The position numbers were made by a program, and so were the translations under genes. From an uncultured Spirochaetaceae bacterium (GTDB lineage Bacteria; Spirochaetota; Spirochaetia; Treponematales; Treponemataceae): a stretch of DNA of 8,357 nucleotides. The stretch is taken from contig CADBUT010000116.1 of assembly GCA_902797925.1 (NCBI GenBank), positions 1 through 8,357 on the forward strand. Reading direction: 5' to 3'. This document shows, piece after piece, positions 1 through 5,049 of the stretch (positions are counted from its first letter, which is position 1; every line of letters begins with the position of its first letter). The notes under the pieces were generated by a model that ran no database searches, was not told where the DNA came from, and worked only from the letters and a program-made list of their open reading frames with translations.

Positions 1-1052
1 CCCTGGCAGTTACCGCAACCGATACATTCGGCAGGGTTGCCAGTCTTTTTAAGCTCCTCATTAAAATGCCACTTGTAAGAAGCAGCTCCATAGCGCTTAC
101 TCTCGTTGTAAAGCTCAAAGATGCGGGGAATATTGATATTCTGAGGGCAGCCGCCATTTGTTTCATCCACACAGTAACGGCAGGCAGTACAAGGAATAGC
201 AATGGTAGATTTTATAAGGTCGGTTGCCTTCTGAACACACTTCTGCTCCTCTGCGTTGAGCGGAACAAAATCCTTCATGTAAGAAATGTTGTCGCGCATC
301 TGCTCAATATTGCTCATACCGCTAAGAACAACAAAAATATTATCCATGCCTGCACAATAGCGGACAGCCCAGCTTGCAAGGCTCGCATTCGGGTTATAAT
401 CTGTAAAGATTTTCTTTGCATCCGGCATGATATTTGCAAGGCTGCCGCCCTTTATCGGTTCCATTACAGAAACAGGAATTCCGTAACGCTTGCAGATTTC
501 ATAACACTTGCGGCTCTGAACATTGTCACTTTCCCAGTCGATGTAATTTATCTGCAGCTGAACAAGCTCAACCTCGGGGTGCTTGCTTAGCATCATTTCC
601 AGGGCATCGGCCGAATCGTGGAAGCTAAAGCCAGGGTGAAGAATCTTACCCTGCTTTTTCATTTCCTGCATCCATTCAAAGGCGCCAAGCTTTTCGGCAG
701 TAGCAAAAACATCGCGGTTCAAGGCATGCAAAAAGTAATAGTCAAAATATTCAACGCCGCACTTTTTAAGCTGTTCATCAAAGGTTTTCTGAAGGTCGGC
801 TGGATCTGTTTTTCCCCAAAGAGGCATCTTGGTAGTTACCTGAAATTTTTCGCGCGGATAGCGCTTGGCAACAAGCTCACCAAAAACGCGCTCCGAAAAT
901 CCGCCATGATAAACCCAGGCCGTATCAAAATAAGAAAAGCCCGCAGCCATATAAGCGTCAACCATCTCGCGGGTTTTTTCCAGATCAATGTTTCCCCAAG
1001 TCTTATCTTCCGTATAAGGAAGTCTCATAAAACCAAAGCCTAATTTTTTCAT
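1..1052 (-). CDS. Aldo/keto reductase with C-terminal ferredoxin-like Fe-S region (3' end missing)
   Basis: This is a predicted NAD(P)H-dependent cytosolic oxidoreductase of the aldo/keto reductase family, in the subgroup that carries a C-terminal iron-sulfur domain. The reverse-strand frame is open from ATG at 1052 to the window edge (350 full codons). The N-terminus MKKLGFGLMRLP is typical. The catalytic tetrad is visible: Asp43 and Tyr48 in FDTAWVY, Lys75 in TTKMP and His109 in YYFLHA. Near the end, Cys288, Cys291, Cys294 and Cys302 (CTACRYC...GGCP) and then Cys343, Cys346 and Cys349 (CIGCGNC) form two ferredoxin-type clusters. The final Cys-Pro of the second cluster probably lies just outside the window. 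Relatives are roughly 375-390 residues, so only a short tail is missing. An AGGAG ribosome site precedes the ATG by about 7 bases. The substrate cannot be told from sequence. The family is clear; the physiological role is unknown. Confidence 0.92.
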   Translation of the reverse strand, partial: MKKLGFGFMRLPYTEDKTWGNIDLEKTREMVDAYMAAGFSYFDTAWVYHGGFSERVFGELVAKRYPREKFQVTTKMPLWGKTDPADLQKTFDEQLKKCGVEYFDYYFLHALNRDVFATAEKLGAFEWMQEMKKQGKILHPGFSFHDSADALEMMLSKHPEVELVQLQINYIDWESDNVQSRKCYEICKRYGIPVSVMEPIKGGSLANIMPDAKKIFTDYNPNASLASWAVRYCAGMDNIFVVLSGMSNIEQMRDNISYMKDFVPLNAEEQKCVQKATDLIKSTIAIPCTACRYCVDETNGGCPQNINIPRIFELYNESKRYGAASYKWHFNEELKKTGNPAECIGCGNCQ

Positions 1053-1059
1053 ATTTTTC

Positions 1060-1064
1060 TCCTA
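1060..1064 (-). promoter_or_regulatory. Shine-Dalgarno site of the aldo/keto reductase
   Basis: Read on the minus strand, the sequence is AGGAG followed by AAAAAT and the ATG at 1052. This fixes the start, which also agrees with the family N-terminus. The inverted repeat at 1071-1152 begins only a few bases further upstream, so a hairpin formed there in the mRNA would stand next to the ribosome site. Confidence 0.75.
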
Positions 1065-1070
1065 GCGGCT

Positions 1071-1152
1071 CGTCATTGCGAGCACAGCGAAGCAATCCAC
1101 ATATAAGGATGCCTTGTACTAACCAGATTGCCGCGCTACGCCCGCAATGACG
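1071..1152. repeat. Dispersed-type imperfect inverted repeat (REP/MITE-like hairpin)
   Basis: Two 27-base arms (1071-1097 and 1126-1152) are inverted copies of each other, matching at 22 of 27 positions. The outer 10 bases, CGTCATTGCG against CGCAATGACG, match perfectly, as do the inner 6 (GCAATC against GATTGC). The 28-base loop (1098-1125) shows no internal structure I can see. From general knowledge, hairpins starting with GTCATTGCGAGC and containing GAAGCAATC recur as scattered non-coding repeats in many bacterial genomes. They often produce spurious reading frames containing RYARND, and the plus strand here shows exactly that. I see no clear target duplication at the ends and no transposase. 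The element sits in the probable leader of the reductase mRNA. Confidence 0.75.
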
Positions 1153-1183
1153 TAAATAATAATTTACTCGTAATGCAAATAAT

Positions 1184-1219
1184 ATTATACATTATAAATC
1201 CCCAATCACATAGTAATAA
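1184..1219 (-). promoter_or_regulatory. Probable promoter of the aldo/keto reductase, with two TATAAT boxes
   Basis: On the minus strand there are two perfect TATAAT hexamers separated by one base (plus-strand positions 1191-1196 and 1184-1189). The -35 match is poor: TTATTA lies 17 bases upstream of the first box. Surrounding DNA is AT-rich. A transcript starting here would have a leader of roughly 125 bases that includes the whole inverted repeat before the AGGAG site. The call rests on the two consensus -10 boxes and the position upstream of the gene. Confidence 0.42.
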
Positions 1220-1221
1220 AA

Positions 1222-1314
1222 GCGTGCTTAAACGGTGGCCTGCTTGTCTACAAGAAGATTACGCCGGTTATGGCAGTTGCGCTAGGCGCAGTGTTCGGGC
1301 TGGTGTATCTGTAA
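1222..1314 (+). pseudogene. Possible decayed C-terminal fragment of a membrane transporter
   Basis: The frame ending at the TAA at 1312-1314 reads KITPVMAVALGAVFGLVYL at its C-terminus, preceded by NGGLLVYK. A charged turn followed by Pro and a small-residue hydrophobic helix that ends the protein is what the last membrane segment of a transporter looks like. It resembles the end of chromate-transporter (ChrA) family proteins, though I cannot run a search. The frame is blocked by TAA at about 1197, and there is no start codon or ribosome site, so no complete gene is present. Its GC-rich codons contrast with the AT-rich DNA just upstream. It could be the leftover of a deletion or insertion, or a chance frame. 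Confidence 0.33.
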
Positions 1315-1329
1315 TAATGCATCTACCGC

Positions 1330-1360
1330 TTCTGCATTTTGCGCGGCGCCGCTTGCAGAA
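1330..1360. repeat. Hairpin with nested palindrome upstream of the yaaR promoter
   Basis: TTCTGCA (1330-1336) and TGCAGAA (1354-1360) form a perfect 7-base stem. Inside the loop lies the perfect 10-base palindrome GCGGCGCCGC (1343-1352). No run of T follows on the plus strand (CAAATTCGG), so it is not a classical terminator in that direction. It lies about 30 bases upstream of the -35 box of the next gene and 16 bases after the end of the possible transporter fragment. It could be a protein-binding site, or a remnant of the old 3' region of that fragment. Confidence 0.4.
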
Positions 1361-1390
1361 CAAATTCGGGCGGAATCTTCTATAAAACTT

Positions 1391-1419
1391 TTGAAATATC
1401 TCCGGCTGTGTGCTATTAT
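1391..1419 (+). promoter_or_regulatory. Sigma-70 type promoter of the yaaR-like gene
   Basis: TTGAAA (1391-1396) and TATTAT (1414-1419) are separated by exactly 17 bases. A TG dinucleotide one base before the -10 box (1411-1412) makes it an extended -10 promoter. Transcription would start near 1426, so the leader would be only about 15 bases and begin right at the AGAGGAG ribosome site (1427-1433), 7 bases before the ATG. Confidence 0.65.
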
Positions 1420-1440
1420 TTTGTGCAGAGGAGCTGGTGA

Positions 1441-1956
1441 ATGAGTCTGATTGACCCCACATCTTTATATTTTTCTGCGGCGGCAGAAGCTGCGGCTCAG
1501 GCCAGAAAAAAAGAGACCGAAGCCAAGAAAGCCGAGCGCAAGCAGAAGTTTTCGGCTATGCTCAAGGCTTCTTTTGATGCAGGCGAAGAAGCGGCAAAAG
1601 TCAGCAGAACATCTGAAATTGACAGTCTGCCTTACGAAGAAGCCATAAGCAAGCTCAAGGAAATGGTCAGCTCTGCCGGCGACGCTTTGCGCAAGAACCA
1701 GATGCCCGAAGAGATGCAGAACTATAAAGAAGCGGTCAAGCAGTTTGTCGATTATGTCGTGAAGAACAGCTACGAAGTTGAGACGTTCAAACGGCGGCTT
1801 ACGCTTACAAAAGACAGAATAATCTGCCGCGTCAAGATAATCGACAAAAAGCTTGAAGGCCTTGCCGCAGAAGTGCTCCTCTCTCAGCACGACCAGATTG
1901 CGTTCCTCTCAAAAATCGATGAGCTTAACGGGCTTGTCATAGATTTGCTTTCTTAG
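1441..1956 (+). CDS. YaaR family protein (DUF327)
   Basis: The 171-residue product belongs to the YaaR/DUF327 family, whose molecular function is not established. The family signature is in the C-terminal two thirds: AVKQFVDYVVKNSYEVETF (about residues 99-117), then IICRVKIIDKKLEGLAAEVL and a closing segment ending IDELNGLVIDLLS. The N-terminal part (residues 12-55) is rich in Ala, Lys and Glu and looks helical and charged, with no signal peptide or membrane segment, so the protein should be cytoplasmic. Length fits the family (roughly 140-175). In Bacillus the homologue lies near DNA replication genes, but here it stands alone behind its own promoter. The start is supported by AGAGGAG at 1427-1433. 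No enzymatic motif is visible and I propose no function. Confidence 0.85.
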   Translation: MSLIDPTSLYFSAAAEAAAQARKKETEAKKAERKQKFSAMLKASFDAGEEAAKVSRTSEIDSLPYEEAISKLKEMVSSAGDALRKNQMPEEMQNYKEAVKQFVDYVVKNSYEVETFKRRLTLTKDRIICRVKIIDKKLEGLAAEVLLSQHDQIAFLSKIDELNGLVIDLLS

Positions 1957-1961
1957 GCAAA

Positions 1962-1984
1962 ACCGCGGCGGCTGTGCCGGTGTT
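1962..1984. terminator. Possible bidirectional terminator between convergent genes
   Basis: In the 28 bases between the two stop codons, ACCGCGGC (1962-1969) can pair with GCCGGT (1976-1981) with a 2-base bulge and a 6-base loop. On the plus strand the hairpin is followed by a T-rich run that continues into the end of the neighbouring gene. On the minus strand it is followed by TTTT. The stem is short and bulged, so the call rests mainly on its placement between convergent genes. Confidence 0.4.
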
Positions 1985-2884
1985 TTATGATTTTTTCCAG
2001 TATGCGCGGTATTTGCTCATATATTCTTCGTCGTATGGAAGTGGAACGCCCATTTTTATAAGATTCTGAAAAAAGTTTTCAGAAAAAACAGAACCTTCTT
2101 CTTTTCGCTTTTCAACAAGAGCCTTTATCATATTTGGAGTGAATGGATAAAAAAAGGCGTTGTACGAAGGTGTTGAAAAAAAATCTAGGACGGGCTTTTC
2201 CTGTGAAATTTCATACCAGAAATAGTCATGGGTAAATGCCGGATACGATACCACGCCGTTTTCCAGTTCAAATGAATCTTCTTGTATGCTTTTTATTTTG
2301 ATGACAATGGTTTCATCTGGTTCTTCGCCGTATTCATCAAGAAAATGCGAGGTAATCGTGATAGTCATATTTTTTGCGGAAACTGTGTAAGTACCGATTT
2401 CACCTGCGCCTGATTCCAGCAGACCGAATTTATACGAACCGTCTGCTCCAAAATTTTCATAGTTCCGCGTACCATATATCCACGGAAAGCGTGAAAGATA
2501 CCGCTTTAAGTCAGCATCAGTCCAATTTTTTGTAGAGAACGGTTTTGGATTTTCTGTCAGATAGCCGCCGAATACCCAGCCACAAATGTCAGTGTTTTTT
2601 TCCAGTGTTTCAAGAGGAAGCAGAATTTTTATCCAGTTTGAGTGTATGCCGTCTATAGTTGTTTCTGCACCGATGCCCATTACTTTGACACACATTCTGT
2701 CGTATAAAACGCCGCTTTTTGTGCCTTTCAGAGTCGGTTCGTTGCGTATACGAAGTCCTTCGGGAGAATCGACATAGAGAGTCTGTACTTGAGGGTTCTT
2801 CTTAAACCATATGCTGTCCAGTGCGGACAAAATACTTGTAGAATATAACAGGACAAAAAGACATGTTAGAATAAACTTTTTCAT
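1985..2884 (-). CDS. Exported SH3-domain protein with a probable C-terminal beta-barrel domain
   Basis: This is a 299-residue protein with a signal peptide (MKKFILTCLFVLLYSTSILS, probable cleavage near Ala21). No lipobox Cys is present, so it is probably a soluble periplasmic or surface-exposed protein. Residues about 36-110 form a bacterial SH3 domain: LYVDSPEGLRIRNEP at the start and GWVFGGYL at the end, the usual closing motif. Such domains commonly bind peptidoglycan or peptides. Residues about 130-225 contain WIYGTRNYENFGADGSYKFG and then GAGEIGTYTVSAKNMTITI. This alternating pattern suggests a small lipocalin-like beta barrel, which is a weaker inference. The remaining tail is unassigned. 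A GTG at 2896 in the same frame would add four residues, but ATG at 2884 has the GAGAG ribosome site and gives a cleaner signal peptide. The precise role is unknown. Confidence 0.8.
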   Translation of the reverse strand: MKKFILTCLFVLLYSTSILSALDSIWFKKNPQVQTLYVDSPEGLRIRNEPTLKGTKSGVLYDRMCVKVMGIGAETTIDGIHSNWIKILLPLETLEKNTDICGWVFGGYLTENPKPFSTKNWTDADLKRYLSRFPWIYGTRNYENFGADGSYKFGLLESGAGEIGTYTVSAKNMTITITSHFLDEYGEEPDETIVIKIKSIQEDSFELENGVVSYPAFTHDYFWYEISQEKPVLDFFSTPSYNAFFYPFTPNMIKALVEKRKEEGSVFSENFFQNLIKMGVPLPYDEEYMSKYRAYWKKS

Positions 2885-2889
2885 TTTTA

Positions 2890-2894
2890 CTCTC
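2890..2894 (-). promoter_or_regulatory. Ribosome site that decides the start of the SH3-domain gene
   Basis: Read on the minus strand, GAGAG lies 5 bases before the ATG at 2884. The alternative GTG at 2894-2896 overlaps this site and has nothing resembling a ribosome site upstream of it, so the ATG is preferred. Confidence 0.55.
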
Positions 2895-2908
2895 ACGGTA
2901 TATAGGTT

Positions 2909-2937
2909 TATATATTAAACAGACCTTATATTTGAAA
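2909..2937 (-). promoter_or_regulatory. Possible promoter of the SH3-domain gene
   Basis: On the minus strand, TTTCAA (2932-2937) and TATATA (2909-2914) are 17 bases apart, 25 bases upstream of the start codon. The match to consensus is moderate and the region is generally AT-rich, so chance hits are likely. Confidence 0.35.
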
Positions 2938-3055
2938 GTTTCATTAAAAGCGGAGCTGATTAGAAGATTTTTTTCGGCTTTTTAATATTTTCTGCGTGCT
3001 TATAGCCGTAACATCATTTCAGTTTGACAATAGTGAAACGGTTATTTCGGCTTCG

Positions 3056-3136
3056 CAATAAGCTTAATCTACAATATAAGGCTTATCTGACGAACCGCTG
3101 CAAGTTCTCGCTAGCAAAAACTTGTTTAGCTTATTG
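3056..3136. repeat. Nested inverted repeats upstream of the cyclase operon
   Basis: The outer arms are CAATAAGCTTAA (3056-3067) and TTTAGCTTATTG (3125-3136), complementary at 11 of 12 positions. Inside are a second perfect stem, CAAGTT (3101-3106) with AACTTG (3119-3124), around a loop that contains GCTAGC, and the interrupted palindrome ATAAGGCTTAT (3076-3086). CAATAAGCTTAATCT (3056-3070) is also loosely repeated as CAATATAAGGCTTATCT (3072-3088). The block ends about 60 bases upstream of the cyclase -10 box. It could be a regulator-binding cluster, a structured RNA on either strand, or a degenerate mobile repeat. Confidence 0.5.
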
Positions 3137-3195
3137 TAAGATTTCCAAATTCAAATACATTTGATAAAATTTTCTTTTCTATTGAACAATACCCA

Positions 3196-3204
3196 TGTTA
3201 GAAT
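3196..3204 (+). promoter_or_regulatory. Probable extended -10 promoter of the cyclase operon
   Basis: TGT followed by TAGAAT (3199-3204) matches an extended -10 element. The -35 region 17 bases upstream (TTTCTA) is weak, as is common when the TG extension is present. Transcription would start near 3211, practically at the AAGAGG ribosome site, so the leader would be nearly absent. Confidence 0.45.
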
Positions 3205-3211
3205 ATTTGTA

Positions 3212-3217
3212 AAGAGG
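3212..3217 (+). promoter_or_regulatory. Ribosome site supporting the GTG start of the cyclase
   Basis: AAGAGG lies 5 bases before GTG at 3223. No ATG occurs in frame near this site, and starting at GTG gives a normal N-terminus with a short charged segment before the first membrane helix. Confidence 0.65.
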
Positions 3218-3222
3218 TAACA

Positions 3223-5049
3223 GTGAAAGACTCTAAAATAAAATTTCCTATCAGTTTAAAGCATATTCTGCTTTTTTCTGCTCTTATAATCCTTGTTCTT
3301 GGTGTTTCAACTTTTCTTGTTTCTACCCTTGTCCGCGGCGATGACAGGCGCAAAGCTGAAGAAAACAATCATACAATTAATGCGCGAACCGCAGAAACTG
3401 TTCAGCTTACTTTTTCAAGTGTCCAGAATAATTCCTATATTCTTTTTGATGCGGTTTCAAAGTTGAACGGAAAAAATAAAACCGCTCAGGTCTCAGCTTC
3501 AGACAGCGAATTGCTTGTCAGCGACTTTTTTAATGTAAACAGAGATGTAATTTTTATTTTCAGTCCTGACACTGATTTGCAGATAAACCCTTCATACTCA
3601 AATAAAAACATTGAGCCTGATGCGGTGCTGAATTTTATTAAGTCAAAAAATTTAGAAAGTGCCAAAGTTTATAATTCAAATGAATTATTAAATCCGTCTG
3701 TGGTTCTTTTTTTTAAGTACGGGCCTTCAAATGTGATAAAGACTGCCGCTGTAGGGCTTGATACAAATGCGCTTGCCTCTCTTATGAGTACAGGTTCAAA
3801 CAATGCGACTCTTCTCGTTGATGAGAACACAAATGTTTTGATTAATCCGGACTTTGAAAGCAAAGACAAAAAATATGCTGAAGCATTTGAGCTGATTGAT
3901 TACATAAACAATAAAACAGATACTGACAATACGCAGAGCCTTATTGAAACACTCAACGGCAAAAAATTTATGGCTGTTCACAAAATAAAGAACGACCTCT
4001 TTGTAATTACAACAATTCCGGAAAAAGCGGTATTTGCTGTTATCAATAGAACAACATACCGCATTATTCTGTTTTCTCTTGCTGTTCTGTTCATTGCAAT
4101 TATCATAATCAGGCTTTTCAGCAAAAACATTACAAACCCGATTGCAGATCTTGTTGAAGCTTCTGCAAAAATTGAGCAGGGCGAATTTGAACTTGGCATA
4201 GAACCGCGCACAAAAGACGAAATCGGGCTTCTGACTTCTTCGTTTATTCAGATGGGCCGCGGTCTTGCAGAGCGCGAAAAGCTCATGGTTTCGTTCAGCA
4301 AATTTACTAACAAGACAATTGCCCAAAAAGCGGCCAGCGGCGAACTTGCGCTTGGCGGCGAAACCCGTAATGCAACAATCTTTTTTTCTGACATAAGATC
4401 TTTTACTGCAATGTCTGAAAAGATGCAGCCTAAAGAAGTTGTAGAATTCTTAAACGAGTATATGACACGCATGGTTGAGTGCGTAAACAAGACGAACGGT
4501 GTTGTTGATAAGTACATTGGTGACGCAATTATGGCTGTTTGGGGCGCGCCTGAATCGTCTGGCAACCCTGCGCAAGATGCAATGAATGCAGTCGCCGCCG
4601 CCTTAATGATGCGCGCTGCCTTATTCAACTTTAACAAATCAAGAAGAGAAAAAGGTCTTGCGCCTGTGCACATCGGCTGCGGAATAAACAGCGGCCCTGT
4701 CGTTGCAGGTCAGATTGGTTCTAACGAGCGCATGGAATACACTGTAATCGGTGACGCCGTAAACCTTGCAAGCAGAACCGAAGCGTTGAACAAGCCTTTT
4801 GCGACCGACATTCTGATTACAGAAAACACCTACAACCTGATAAAAAGCAGGCTCATTGTAGAAGAAATGCCTGGCGTTCATGTCAAAGGCAAGACCGAAG
4901 CAATAAAAATGTTTGCTGTTATAAATATTGCAGGCAGAGAAAAGCCGTCTACAATTGAAGAAGTCCGCAGAATAATTGGAGTAGCAGCTCCAGATTTGAC
5001 AAAGGTAAATACAGATGACGAAGAAAAGAAGTACAACATACAGTCTTAA
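3223..5049 (+). CDS. Membrane-bound class III adenylate cyclase with Cache-type sensor and HAMP
   Basis: The 608-residue protein should make cAMP from ATP at the inner membrane in response to an external signal. In order: membrane helix at about 13-35; a periplasmic region (about 38-275) that looks like a double Cache ligand sensor, with AVGLDTNAL and LLVDENTNVLINPD; second membrane helix at 278-298; HAMP at about 299-352; class III cyclase domain at about 378-568. Catalytic residues are all present: metal-binding Asp390 (FFSDIRSFT) and Asp434 (YIGDAIM), adenine-selecting Lys430 and Thr507, Asn514 and Arg518 (VNLASR). The Lys/Thr pair marks class IIIb, a group that includes bicarbonate-stimulated enzymes. 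The start is GTG, supported by AAGAGG. The 3' end overlaps the next gene by 35 bases. Similar cyclases occur across spirochaetes. The ligand is unknown. Confidence 0.9.
   Translation: MKDSKIKFPISLKHILLFSALIILVLGVSTFLVSTLVRGDDRRKAEENNHTINARTAETVQLTFSSVQNNSYILFDAVSKLNGKNKTAQVSASDSELLVSDFFNVNRDVIFIFSPDTDLQINPSYSNKNIEPDAVLNFIKSKNLESAKVYNSNELLNPSVVLFFKYGPSNVIKTAAVGLDTNALASLMSTGSNNATLLVDENTNVLINPDFESKDKKYAEAFELIDYINNKTDTDNTQSLIETLNGKKFMAVHKIKNDLFVITTIPEKAVFAVINRTTYRIILFSLAVLFIAIIIIRLFSKNITNPIADLVEASAKIEQGEFELGIEPRTKDEIGLLTSSFIQMGRGLAEREKLMVSFSKFTNKTIAQKAASGELALGGETRNATIFFSDIRSFTAMSEKMQPKEVVEFLNEYMTRMVECVNKTNGVVDKYIGDAIMAVWGAPESSGNPAQDAMNAVAAALMMRAALFNFNKSRREKGLAPVHIGCGINSGPVVAGQIGSNERMEYTVIGDAVNLASRTEALNKPFATDILITENTYNLIKSRLIVEEMPGVHVKGKTEAIKMFAVINIAGREKPSTIEEVRRIIGVAAPDLTKVNTDDEEKKYNIQS
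5001..5005 (+). promoter_or_regulatory. Ribosome site of the FecR-domain gene inside the cyclase gene
   Basis: AAAGG is located 9 bases before the ATG at 5015, within the last codons of the cyclase. The next in-frame Met lies inside the predicted membrane helix, so the overlapping start is the sensible one and suggests coupled translation. Confidence 0.55.

Larger units (their letters stand above)
1153..1440. other. Gene-poor spacer between the reductase and yaaR
   Basis: I find no complete gene here. The left part (about 1153-1220) is very AT-rich and contains the likely reductase promoter. The middle holds the possible membrane-protein remnant and the nested-palindrome hairpin, and the right end holds the yaaR promoter. 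The mix of AT-rich and GC-rich patches suggests past rearrangement. Confidence 0.5.
2885..3222. other. Divergent intergenic region (about 340 bases)
   Basis: This stretch separates the minus-strand SH3-domain gene from the plus-strand cyclase gene. It is AT-rich and I find no credible small gene in it. It contains the likely promoters of both genes and, in its middle (3056-3136), a cluster of inverted and near-direct repeats described separately. An isolated TTGACA (3024-3029) has no matching -10 box at a normal distance. Confidence 0.6.

Noticed and set aside
66..1043. Plus-strand open frames of 174 and 141 residues across the left end
   Set aside because: They lie opposite the reductase frame, which has intact catalytic residues and both cysteine clusters; the plus-strand products show no family features.
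1128..1385. An 85-residue plus-strand frame starting MPRYARNDV
   Set aside because: RYARND is the usual spurious translation of the dispersed inverted repeat; there is no ribosome site, and the rest runs out of frame through the possible transporter remnant.
2944..2985. Possible terminator-like pair AAAAGC with GCTTTTT
   Set aside because: The stem is only 6 weak base pairs with a long loop, and it lies upstream of both neighbouring genes, where a terminator would not be expected.
3024..3029. Perfect TTGACA in the divergent intergenic region
   Set aside because: There is no acceptable -10 box 16-18 bases downstream, so I do not call a promoter there.
3669..4881. Several minus-strand open frames inside the cyclase gene
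   Set aside because: The plus-strand frame carries a complete cyclase with all key residues, so these are shadow frames.
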